From Veillonella tobetsuensis (GTDB taxonomy: Bacteria > Bacillota > Negativicutes > Veillonellales > Veillonellaceae): 64,000 bases of DNA. Location: positions 17,085 through 81,084 of the forward strand of contig NZ_BBXI01000017.1 in the NCBI RefSeq assembly GCF_001078375.1. The letters run 5' to 3'. Numbering within the stretch: position 1 is the stretch's first letter; each line of letters begins with the position of its first letter. The notes under the pieces were generated by a model that had not been told where the DNA came from, searched no databases, and saw only the letters and a list, made by a program, of their open reading frames with translations. A program made the translations under genes and the position numbers. This document shows positions 39,001 through 47,151 of this stretch, in pieces.

Positions 39001-39429
39001 TTCCCCTTGAATACACGCACTAAGAGCAATAATGCCCTTGCTGTATTGACGCAACAAATCATGGTCAGCACGGGGCTTATAATTAAAACCTTCCGTAGAG
39101 GCCTTCGACACGATTTTAACAAGGTTTCGATAGCCTTCCATCGTTTCGGCTAGCAAAATAAGATGTTTTAATCGCTCACGGCTACGTCCTTCTGGTTTAT
39201 CAAGGCGGCTACCTTCTGTGACATATACTTCACACCCAATAATCGGTTTGATGCCTTGTGCCACACATTCTTTATAAAAATAGATGGCTGCATACATATT
39301 GCCATGGTCCGTAATGGCAAGGGCGGGTTGTTCCAGTTCCTTCGCGCGGCGCACCATATCCGGTAAACGGCTGATGCCGTCCAATAAACTAAATTCCGTA
39401 TGACTATGTAAATGTACAAATGGCTTCAT
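36022..39429 (-). CDS. dnaE: DNA polymerase III alpha subunit (DnaE type)
   Basis: 1135 residues, replicative polymerase. An N-terminal PHP domain (VHLHSHTEFSLLDGISRL; about 1-210) precedes the C-family polymerase core with the catalytic aspartates in PDIDIDFCYEKRG (about residue 397), the finger region, and a helix-hairpin-helix segment (FGLGGIKNVGDNAIDRLI, about 810). A C-terminal OB fold follows (TITFGGLIAERGDRPTKRGD, about 975-1030). It lacks the internal exonuclease of PolC. Start with AAGGAGGTG at 39429, 11 bases after the metallopeptidase gene; pyk follows. Confidence 0.97.
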   Translation of the reverse strand: MKPFVHLHSHTEFSLLDGISRLPDMVRRAKELEQPALAITDHGNMYAAIYFYKECVAQGIKPIIGCEVYVTEGSRLDKPEGRSRERLKHLILLAETMEGYRNLVKIVSKASTEGFNYKPRADHDLLRQYSKGIIALSACIQGEVPQYILQDNMEGARRAVEWYIETFGKDNFFLEIQNHGLPEELRAQQVLCQLADEYGLGIVASNDFHYVMKDDADAQDIRVCIQTGRRRAEVDRLKFPNDEFYLKSGDEMADLFGHIPGALENTLKIADRCNVEFNFDEHHLPHFDVPEGETSKTYLRKVCEREIPRLYGDTSEELKKRLDYELDVIGTMGFEDYFLIVWDYVRYAREHDILVGPGRGSAAGSVVAYLLGITGLDPLQYDLLFERFLNPERVSMPDIDIDFCYEKRGEAIDYVTRKYGQARVSQIITFGTEAARAVIRDVGRVLDLPLAEVNRIAKMIPNELGITLEKALKGKDLKALYDTDPNVKELFDFGQKLEGIARNSSTHAAGVVISADPLDDHVPVQNSNEEGFVTQYDKDNIEELGLLKMDFLGLRTLTVMGDALKLIKANRGIDLDLDAIPLDDKAACDILTKGDTSGVFQLESDGITKLVMDLKPEHFEDLIPLVALYRPGPLGSGMVADFIDRRHGKKEVTYLHPILEPILKDTFGVILYQEQVMQIASAMGGFSLGQADLMRRAMGKKKESVLKAQRESFIQGSINNGIEESIANEVFDLLVYFAGYGFNKSHSAAYAYIAYQTAYLKAHYFPEFMAATMTSFMQNMDKLTYYINACKKHNVQVLGPDVNHSLRSFAVQGNAIRFGLGGIKNVGDNAIDRLIAEREANGLYTSITDFCRRVDSKVVNKRLLESLIRCGAMDGFEENRNQLLHMYESAQAVGAKQQKDAAMGTMSLFGESTDDVDMIPVPNLPDLSEDDKLKDEKDYTGFYITGHPLQGYNKELKGLFELGQLLENPERFDGQTITFGGLIAERGDRPTKRGDVMSILRIEDYSGSAQVVAFPKVFAQSQQFLAVDMVVKVRGRVDADEKGVQIIADRIAPLKVNYNNARQIAIHIRGAYDTPENSNALKEILSQAEGQVPTALYLHKQRKRINLSPQLCFAPTDEIIACIEAVLGEGAVEVQ

Positions 39430-39440
39430 GGTACACCTCC

Positions 39441-40184
39441 TTACGGTCTATGTGCAAAATAGATATTTAATGATTTCTTACGGGCTTTCCAATCTGGTAA
39501 AAATTGAGCCACTAAATTGTGAAAGTTCTTAGAATGATCCAAGTATTTAAAATGGGCAAACTCATGGACCATAACGTATTCAATATAGGCCTGAGGCCCT
39601 TCTAATAAACGCATATTCATCTTAATAAGCTGCTTTGATGGCGTACAAGAACCCCAACGACTCTTCATGCGCTGTTGCTTTACCGTTGGCATGGGTACAT
39701 CAATATGTTGCTGGTGAAAGCGTTGATATACGACCTTCGCCCAATGGGTAAACACCTTTTCTCCTAGCTGGCGCCAAAAGGTTTGCATTAATTTATGCTT
39801 GTCTTCATAGGTATAACCAGATTTAACGAACAGCACCATACGATTAGACCCATCAAACTTGATATGCGGTTTGCCAGATGTTTCTAGCACCTCTAGCGTA
39901 ACAGGCATGCCCAAAATAGATACGGTTTCACCCGTTACATATTGTAATGCCTCTATCCGTTGTGCCGTTAATGCTTCTAATTTAAAACGAGCCCGCTCAA
40001 TAAAAGGTATATTTTCGATAACAAACGCATCGATGCGATGATCTGGTACATAAGCATTCGCCGAAACATGGACACTACCATCCTTGTGTACACGCATGTT
40101 TATATTCTTTACACGCTTGATTGTTAACTCATATTCAATTGTGTCACCATTGTAGGTAATAGACCGAGTTGTTGAAGTATTCAT
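39441..40184 (-). CDS. YgjP-like (M48-type) zinc metallopeptidase
   Basis: 247 residues from ATG 40184. The C-terminal half carries KSRWGSCTPSKQLIKMNMRLLEGP and the zinc motif HEFAHFKYLDHSKNF (HExxH plus a downstream histidine), typical of the YgjP/SprT-like DUF45 family. It is soluble, without signal peptide, and its substrate is unknown. The start is not secure: AAAGGT lies directly against the ATG, and a GTG at 40208 has no ribosome binding site. It leads the dnaE-pyk transcription unit, 11 bases before dnaE. Confidence 0.88.
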   Translation of the reverse strand: MNTSTTRSITYNGDTIEYELTIKRVKNINMRVHKDGSVHVSANAYVPDHRIDAFVIENIPFIERARFKLEALTAQRIEALQYVTGETVSILGMPVTLEVLETSGKPHIKFDGSNRMVLFVKSGYTYEDKHKLMQTFWRQLGEKVFTHWAKVVYQRFHQQHIDVPMPTVKQQRMKSRWGSCTPSKQLIKMNMRLLEGPQAYIEYVMVHEFAHFKYLDHSKNFHNLVAQFLPDWKARKKSLNIYFAHRP

Positions 40185-40273
40185 ACCTTTTATTTTATCA
40201 TAAAACACTCATAAATTCGTTAAAATCTGGAGATTTTAATAGGAGTTATTCGATATATGCAACAATAAATAAA

Positions 40274-40317
40274 AAATAACAGATAGCTGATTGATGTTAA
40301 TCAGCTATCTGTTATTT
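40274..40317 (-). terminator. Terminator ending the copy B tps/CDI locus
   Basis: Perfect 19-bp stem (AAATAACAGATAGCTGATT and its complement) with loop GATGTT, followed on the minus strand by six T. It lies about 120 bases beyond the last small gene and upstream of the dnaE unit. Confidence 0.9.
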
Positions 40318-40438
40318 TACTAGGGATAACAAAAACAGCTAAATATATTGTATGTATATTCAATTCTCTAAATCACTAACTACATTACATCATAGCTTAA
40401 TATCCAAAAGTTATAACTATACAAATAAAATATTTAAA

Positions 40439-40828
40439 TTATTTCTCAACATATAACTCAAGCTCAATATTATTCTTATAATCTAGAACCATTAGGGTAT
40501 ATGTATCACCATTAACTATTTTTCTATATACCCCATCTTTATAACTCCACCCTAAGCCTTCTAACTGAGTTCTAAAAACTTCCCCTTTATAAGAAAGTTT
40601 AGCAATAAAATGAGGCGTCAAAGAACCTAGTCTCAATACTTTAGGATTAATATATAAAACTTCACTTTGAGTAGAGTTTTGAATATCTCTAAATTCAGAC
40701 CAATAATTCTCAAAATTAGAAGTATATTTAAGCTGTAAAAAATTATCAAAGGCTCCCCCTATACTAGCAGAAAGTAGTAATCCTATAATAAGTCCCACCC
40801 CAACAAAAAATATCTTTAAGATTTTCAT
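40439..40828 (-). CDS. Small membrane-anchored or secreted protein, immunity candidate 2
   Basis: 129 residues from ATG 40828 (AGGTGAG 4-5 bases upstream). One N-terminal hydrophobic segment (ILKIFFVGVGLIIGLLLSASIGGAF) is a membrane anchor or uncleaved signal; the rest is a soluble alpha/beta domain with many Tyr, Asn and Glu. Family not recognised. It follows immunity candidate 1 by 12 bases and ends at the copy B terminator. Small AT-rich genes directly after a CdiA-like gene are commonly immunity genes, and a membrane location would suit a toxin acting at or across the inner membrane. Confidence 0.65.
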   Translation of the reverse strand: MKILKIFFVGVGLIIGLLLSASIGGAFDNFLQLKYTSNFENYWSEFRDIQNSTQSEVLYINPKVLRLGSLTPHFIAKLSYKGEVFRTQLEGLGWSYKDGVYRKIVNGDTYTLMVLDYKNNIELELYVEK

Positions 40829-40840
40829 AAATCTCACCTA

Positions 40841-41218
40841 CTAAAAAATACTAATTACTAGACGTCCATCACTAAAATTAAACAGATAATTATTATCATC
40901 ATAGTTAGATTTATATAACATATATTCTTTAGATAGAACTATATAGTCTAATACTAGCTTATCCTCAAAATTTTTATTTTGTTCTCCAAAAACTGTAACT
41001 TGCGTAGATTCAGATGCACCAAGTCTATGGAATAGTTTTGTCCAAGATATTTTTTCTAATACTCCAGCATTATACAATTTAAATGCTTCATTATATAAAT
41101 TTGATGCATATGGATATCTATTCATAAAATAGTAATTACTAAAATTTACTACAGAAAAAATAATAGTACTAGTCAATATCCCTAAAAGCAAATATTTTAA
41201 AACGAACTTTATATTCAT
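40841..41218 (-). CDS. Small membrane-anchored protein, immunity candidate 1
   Basis: 125 residues from ATG 41218, which starts one base beyond the tpsA stop codon region (TAATAATG) with GGAG 12 bases upstream, inside the tpsA end. A TTG start at 41236 overlapping tpsA is the alternative. N-terminal membrane segment (FVLKYLLLGILTSTIIFSVVNF), then a soluble domain (about 35-125) ending GRLVISIF. Family not recognised. Its position immediately after the effector gene, with coupled translation, makes it the first candidate for the CdiI immunity protein of copy B. Confidence 0.65.
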   Translation of the reverse strand: MNIKFVLKYLLLGILTSTIIFSVVNFSNYYFMNRYPYASNLYNEAFKLYNAGVLEKISWTKLFHRLGASESTQVTVFGEQNKNFEDKLVLDYIVLSKEYMLYKSNYDDNNYLFNFSDGRLVISIF

Positions 41219-41220
41219 TA

Positions 41221-44200
41221 TTAATATCGTCTCCAATACATTTTACTAGCATATTTATCAAAACCAACTGAATTAAAAAAGCCTCCATGACCATCATACT
41301 GTTGAACACCAATTTCTGTTCGCTTAATTAAAATTAACTTACCTGCAGGACCATTATAGAGTTCTAGTCCACTGTTAGGATGTTCATTAAAATACTTCAA
41401 AACATTCCTATTATAATTTCCCCCCCAAAGATTTTCATCGGAAAGGTTCCCAACATAACTAGCGTAGCTTCCTGAAACAGACATGCCATTAGAGGTCGTT
41501 GATGCCCCCTCAGCAACATGGATTGTTTGATTTCTAGAGGAAAAAGATTCAAAATCTGTAGGAATTGCAACACCAGTTGACCAGCTGATGTGATTAAACG
41601 TTACACTTGAGGATACTGCTCCCCCCTCTACCGCTTTTTTTATTAATGAAGCAGCACTAGGGTCGTTAGGTATATTAGGAAATGTTATAACCTTTATAGT
41701 AGCTCCAACTGGAACAATATTATCAGATATAGATACATCGCCTCCCACTTGATCATATACACCACCAAATTTATCTACTAATACCCCTATCATGCCTCCG
41801 ACACCTGCAATATATACTCGCCCCGCATCAGCATTTGTTTCAATAGAATACACTTGATTATACTGTAAATTACTTGTATCAAGATAATCTATTGCCTTTT
41901 TAAAAAATAAATGTAAAACATTATGTTTAGTACCTAAGGAAGAAACGGCCATTCCAGTATCAGTAGATTTATTAGCTAATTTATTCACAGCCCCACCTAA
42001 AACAGCACTTAATAATTGTATTTGATCAGGATGTTCCTTCCCAATTTTATCTATAATTTTTTTTATCGCTAGTTCATTAATCCCTGCCGCTACAGCTCCC
42101 GATCCATTTGGATTACCTGCCAATTGTGCCGCAATTTCACCAATCGCAGCATGTAATGCTACCTTCTGTGCTGAACCATCTTTCCAGTCGTATTTATCAC
42201 TTAAGCGATGTACTTCTTCAAAAGCATTTTTAGCAAATAAACGTGCCAACTCCTGACGTTCTTCGATTTTCTTTTTATCAAAAATCTTATCTAATTGATG
42301 TAATGTATTCTCGGTATTTGTATTAATGGTCTTAGTATCAATTTCTTTACTATCTACTGTTAGTATACCATCTGAGATTGCAGATTGAGTAGTCGAGTTT
42401 GCTTTGCCTTTTGATCCTACGCCTAAGTTTGGAACTAGACCAATACTGTTATAAATCTTATCATACCCTTTTTTATCATTGGCTTTCATCTCTTCAAGTT
42501 TCTTTTTACTACCATAATAGTTATAGCCAATCCCGTTGTTGCTATAGGTATACTCGGCTTCGTTTTGGATATCTTTCATCTCAAGAGATTTAGTAGTCAA
42601 TGTATTCTTAGCTTTTGGAGCTTCACTTTTAATGACAGCACCTTCTAATGTAGTACCATTCCCTACATTAATATTATAGCCATCTTCTCCAGCATAAATA
42701 CCTGCTTGGTGAGTTACGCTTTTCCATTTACTATCAATACGACCTACACTTGCACTTATACTACCTGTTGGATTCTTGAAATTAGGTTTAGAGGAAACAG
42801 AGAAGCCCGCAGACTTACTGTGTTCTTTAAAGTTATCTACATCTTGTAAACTTTGAATATGTAAATCACGACCTGTATTAACTTCAACTTTCTTACCAGA
42901 TACAGTAGAACCAATAATAGTAGTATCTTGCTTTGCTTTAAGTTGTGCTAATTGTACGGCTTTAATTGTCGTTGGTACATAGCTTTCTTGATGGGTATCG
43001 CCATTTTGACGAGCCATATTGCCACTCACATTAATATCGAGAAGTCCGCCACCAGTCAAACTAATACCAGCACCGACACTCCATCCATTGCTTTTATAAG
43101 TATTCTTAACATCTACAGTGTTTTTACCCGCTGCAAGGTTGATATCACTAGCACTATCTAATACTAGGTTTTTAGCTTGTACCGTTTCACCAGTTAAACC
43201 AATACCACTTTGCTGAGCATCACGAGCCTTGATTTGTACTTCACTATCGCTAACAAGAGTACCACCGTGATATGTGTTTGTATCTACTACTTGTCCTTGT
43301 TTTCTAGAAGTGCTACCAATACTTACAGAGAGATTTACAGCATCATCAATATTTTTTTGACCACGTCGGGAATGATTTTTTGTGTCTTTTAATACTTTAC
43401 CATCAGCATCACGAAGTTTGACGCCCTTAACCGCTTTATCTACCGCCGCATATCCATCTTGCAATTGTTGACGTGCTTCATTGAGTTCAAGTGCAGCTAA
43501 ACGCTTATCATCACGGCTACCCGCTTGTTTTATAGTACGAGTCGCATTAGTAAGCGTATTCGCTACTGCACCGCCCAACGATACGGTAAGACCCGTCTTC
43601 TTATAGCGTTCATCATGAGACATATGGTTGTGATCTATATTTCCATCTAATGTAACGGCAGAACCTTCTAACACAGCACCATCTTTTGCAACAATATCAG
43701 CGCTTGTGAGATGAACGGTATCATTCGCTTTAATAGTAACAGTACCTTTCGTGCTGGCAATTGTATTTCGTACAGTAGATTCTTCATGGTTAGCTGCATC
43801 TATATTGTGTTTTTCTTTGCCTATAGTAAAGCCTATCCCTGTACTACCAAGCAAACCAGATTTCTTATGACGATATACACTAGTACCATCTGTAATGGCT
43901 TTATCTGCACCAAGTTCTACCTTTCCACCAGCTGTAACATCTACTGTATGTTCGCCTATAATTTGAGCAGATTGACCTGTTACATCTTGAGCACTTGTGA
44001 TCTGTATATCTTTGCCACTTACGGTAGAGCCTGTTACAACTGTAGTAGTTGCATCATCAACGGCATTGGTACTTTCACGTTTGACAAAGCTTTTCTTTTT
44101 ATCTAGATACACATGATTGACTGTACTATTTGCCTTCGCTGTATTTAGTTCAACCGTATTACCGGATACCTTAACTGTATCAGCCGCTAATAGTTGACTG

Positions 44201-47151
44201 CCTTCAAGTTGTACTGCATCAGAGGCTACAACAGAAATATTTTTACCTTCAATGCTACTACCAACCGATGATTGTGCGTTAACAAGATCATGAGACTCCG
44301 TCGTTTGAGAATGCCCGCCACCAGATTTGCCCTTGTCAAAACGATGTTCTTCTAGCTCATGTGTAGCATTCATAGCTTTCATCATTACATTATGGCCGGC
44401 CGTCACTTGAGTGTTCACATCAGAAGTAATAACACCTGCCGCCATAGATACATCTCGGCCTGCGACTACTGTTGTTTCACCAGCACCACCAATACGACCT
44501 TGATCTACACCGGTTATCGTTTCACGTCGATTATTTCGACTATTCCACTCAACTTTGCTATTAGCTGCCTCATACTGTACGCCTACATTAATCACATCAC
44601 GTCCAGCACTAACCTTTGTAGAACCAGCCGCATTCGTTTGTGTAATGGTACCGCCTTCATTAATGACGTCTTTCTTAGCATACACAGAGACTGTATCGTT
44701 GCCCATAATAGTGCCTTGTGTATTACGAACTTCATCATTCGCTATAACCGTAGTAGTATTACCTTTGATAAAACCATTGTCATTGTGAATAGTATTACCA
44801 GTAAGATTCACATCTTTATCCGCCACAATACTACCGCTATTTTTCATAGTATCAACAGAAAGGTTAATGGATTGAGCTTGCAAATTAGCTGCACCGTCTA
44901 CTCGTTTTGTAGTTGGGGCTAAATATAGAGTCGGTACTAGTACAGTTTCTGTTTTACCATTTGGCAATACAACAGCCTTACTAACTAAGAGCACTACATC
45001 CTCTTTAAGATTCTTTTGCTCAGCCTCTGTTAAGCCTCTACCTAATGCAATAGATTGAGATTTTGTTACACTAATCCCTGCATCCATCAATTGGCGATAT
45101 TGTTCCTCTGCTGAAAGGCCAGATTGCAGTCTACTTTTACCGGTTTGACGCATAATCTCTTGCATAATGAGCTGTTGCTCATAATACCCATCACCCAATC
45201 GTTTTTGTATATTCATAGGGTCTAATTTAAGGCGAGATAATACGTAATCAGAAGATAAGAAATTACGACGATTTGTAAAATTTGGATCGGTTTCAATCAC
45301 ATAGGTAGTATTAGGGTTCGTCGATAACTGACTCATACTATGTAATAAAGATGCATCTACTGTAGCATCACTTGTACTATTCTCCACATGACTACCATAT
45401 ACGGCAACAGGGACATCTGTAGGGTTGACTATCGTATTCTTATAGTCAGCCGTTCGTATATTAGTCGTATCCCATCCACGTCTCTTCCGGCGACTATACG
45501 ATGTGGCTGTACCATCTTCAGTAATATATTCATTACCCTTAGGGTTACTTTGCTCATAGTGACCTACTGTACCTGTTATATCCCCGGCAGCACTAATTTG
45601 GCTAGCTTCATTCGTCATATGATCGACATCCATATGTAAATCTCCACCGGAAATAATCCGCCCAGGGTTAGATGTATCTACCACATCTTTTTCACGTGTA
45701 CGATCATATTCATATTTAGTCCAGCTATCTTTAGGATCGCCATACACTGAAAGTTGAAGATTTTCAGAAGAATGTACTACTACTTTATCTTTTGGAATTT
45801 CATCATCATGCCCATAGATTCGTTCTTCCGATAATTGGTATCGCTTAATGCTACCAGATGGTGCTACTTCGTTTTTAATATGTTCTTTTTCACCTACCGC
45901 TACACGTTTAAGGGTAATGCCACCATTTTTATTATCTACAGATTTAGCATATAATGCACCACCTTGACCAAATTCAATGGTAGATGCTGTATTTACAATA
46001 CGATCTATCTTACCAGACACAGTTCCTGTAGAATCCATCGTCTTGCCAAGTTGTAGTTGACCCTCAGCTTTAATCACACTACCATCAGTATTGACAATCG
46101 AATTGGTTGCTATAGATAGATCTTTTTGGGCAATCATAACAGGGGCATCTTTAGTCTCTGTATTACCCTTTTGAATAACAGAATCGGTAGTAATCTTAGC
46201 GGTATCCACATACAATTTACCACGATTCATCTGCTCAAAACTTTTTGTAGTAATATCTGCTTCTGTAGCAGCGATAGTACCGATATTTTGCAATTTGCCA
46301 GTACTATCCACGGTTAACTTATTTTGTGCAGATAATACACCTTGATTATTCACACCAAAGCCATCATTGGTGCCAACTAAATACATACTATTGGCATACA
46401 TACCACCAATAGCAGCTACATCAAGGCCAACTTGACTAGATTCACCAGTTTTGTGAACATTCGTAACTTTACCAGAAGAATCTACGGAAACAGTATTCTT
46501 CCCCGTCACAACTTGAGCATCTTTCGCCCAAACTTTACCATTCAGCTGAACAGCCTCAGCTAGCATATCTGTACGCGCTGTTTTCGATGCATTAAGTCCT
46601 TTTTCACCTATTGTGATACTACCTTGTTGTACTTGATAGCCTGTAATACTACCGTTATTGATAATTGGGTTCCCCGTTGTTAATGTAGCACTATTAGCAT
46701 TGATAAAGGTACCATTATTGACAGAGATACCATTCGGGTTTGCAATAATAACATGCGCCTTATTGCCAGCCACTTCAAGGGCACCATTCATAGATGTTGC
46801 ACCCGTACCTGTTACCTCATTTAAAATTGTATTCGCTGTAGGTCCGACTAGATTCGGATTTCCCATAATGTAACCTGCCAGCTCCGTATTCACAGGACGA
46901 TTGGCATTATTTAAAATAAGCCCTTTATTATCTACATTAAATGCATCATATTGATTATGGGATAGCCCTTTATCATTAGGCGTATTGATATTGACTACAG
47001 TCATACCATTACGAGCCTCTTCTGTTTTTGGCCCTAATGCACCTTGAGCCGGTACAACAGGATTGGCTAACGCCATTGGAATCCATGGCGCAGAATTTGT
47101 GGCAAGCAACGCAGCAAAGATGGCCATTGCCGTATGTTTTCTAATATTCAT
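41221..47151 (-). CDS. CdiA/FhaB-like TpsA exoprotein with C-terminal effector region, copy B
   Basis: 1976 residues. Signal peptide to about Ala29; TPS domain (about 30-220) with GNPNLVG and ANPNGISVNNGTF; long beta-helix with haemagglutinin repeats (to about 1600). From about 1630 it shows the pretoxin pattern seen before CdiA toxins: KVALHAAIGEIAAQLAGNPNGSGAVAAGINE and LSAVLGGAVNKLANKSTDTGMAVSSLGTKHN. The last about 235 residues are unlike the rest, AT-rich in DNA and not recognised; they are the candidate toxin. Transcribed after tpsB (70-base gap) and followed at once by two small genes. Secreted through its TpsB to the cell surface; contact-dependent inhibition is inferred. Confidence 0.88.
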   Translation of the reverse strand: MNIRKHTAMAIFAALLATNSAPWIPMALANPVVPAQGALGPKTEEARNGMTVVNINTPNDKGLSHNQYDAFNVDNKGLILNNANRPVNTELAGYIMGNPNLVGPTANTILNEVTGTGATSMNGALEVAGNKAHVIIANPNGISVNNGTFINANSATLTTGNPIINNGSITGYQVQQGSITIGEKGLNASKTARTDMLAEAVQLNGKVWAKDAQVVTGKNTVSVDSSGKVTNVHKTGESSQVGLDVAAIGGMYANSMYLVGTNDGFGVNNQGVLSAQNKLTVDSTGKLQNIGTIAATEADITTKSFEQMNRGKLYVDTAKITTDSVIQKGNTETKDAPVMIAQKDLSIATNSIVNTDGSVIKAEGQLQLGKTMDSTGTVSGKIDRIVNTASTIEFGQGGALYAKSVDNKNGGITLKRVAVGEKEHIKNEVAPSGSIKRYQLSEERIYGHDDEIPKDKVVVHSSENLQLSVYGDPKDSWTKYEYDRTREKDVVDTSNPGRIISGGDLHMDVDHMTNEASQISAAGDITGTVGHYEQSNPKGNEYITEDGTATSYSRRKRRGWDTTNIRTADYKNTIVNPTDVPVAVYGSHVENSTSDATVDASLLHSMSQLSTNPNTTYVIETDPNFTNRRNFLSSDYVLSRLKLDPMNIQKRLGDGYYEQQLIMQEIMRQTGKSRLQSGLSAEEQYRQLMDAGISVTKSQSIALGRGLTEAEQKNLKEDVVLLVSKAVVLPNGKTETVLVPTLYLAPTTKRVDGAANLQAQSINLSVDTMKNSGSIVADKDVNLTGNTIHNDNGFIKGNTTTVIANDEVRNTQGTIMGNDTVSVYAKKDVINEGGTITQTNAAGSTKVSAGRDVINVGVQYEAANSKVEWNSRNNRRETITGVDQGRIGGAGETTVVAGRDVSMAAGVITSDVNTQVTAGHNVMMKAMNATHELEEHRFDKGKSGGGHSQTTESHDLVNAQSSVGSSIEGKNISVVASDAVQLEGSQLLAADTVKVSGNTVELNTAKANSTVNHVYLDKKKSFVKRESTNAVDDATTTVVTGSTVSGKDIQITSAQDVTGQSAQIIGEHTVDVTAGGKVELGADKAITDGTSVYRHKKSGLLGSTGIGFTIGKEKHNIDAANHEESTVRNTIASTKGTVTIKANDTVHLTSADIVAKDGAVLEGSAVTLDGNIDHNHMSHDERYKKTGLTVSLGGAVANTLTNATRTIKQAGSRDDKRLAALELNEARQQLQDGYAAVDKAVKGVKLRDADGKVLKDTKNHSRRGQKNIDDAVNLSVSIGSTSRKQGQVVDTNTYHGGTLVSDSEVQIKARDAQQSGIGLTGETVQAKNLVLDSASDINLAAGKNTVDVKNTYKSNGWSVGAGISLTGGGLLDINVSGNMARQNGDTHQESYVPTTIKAVQLAQLKAKQDTTIIGSTVSGKKVEVNTGRDLHIQSLQDVDNFKEHSKSAGFSVSSKPNFKNPTGSISASVGRIDSKWKSVTHQAGIYAGEDGYNINVGNGTTLEGAVIKSEAPKAKNTLTTKSLEMKDIQNEAEYTYSNNGIGYNYYGSKKKLEEMKANDKKGYDKIYNSIGLVPNLGVGSKGKANSTTQSAISDGILTVDSKEIDTKTINTNTENTLHQLDKIFDKKKIEERQELARLFAKNAFEEVHRLSDKYDWKDGSAQKVALHAAIGEIAAQLAGNPNGSGAVAAGINELAIKKIIDKIGKEHPDQIQLLSAVLGGAVNKLANKSTDTGMAVSSLGTKHNVLHLFFKKAIDYLDTSNLQYNQVYSIETNADAGRVYIAGVGGMIGVLVDKFGGVYDQVGGDVSISDNIVPVGATIKVITFPNIPNDPSAASLIKKAVEGGAVSSSVTFNHISWSTGVAIPTDFESFSSRNQTIHVAEGASTTSNGMSVSGSYASYVGNLSDENLWGGNYNRNVLKYFNEHPNSGLELYNGPAGKLILIKRTEIGVQQYDGHGGFFNSVGFDKYASKMYWRRY

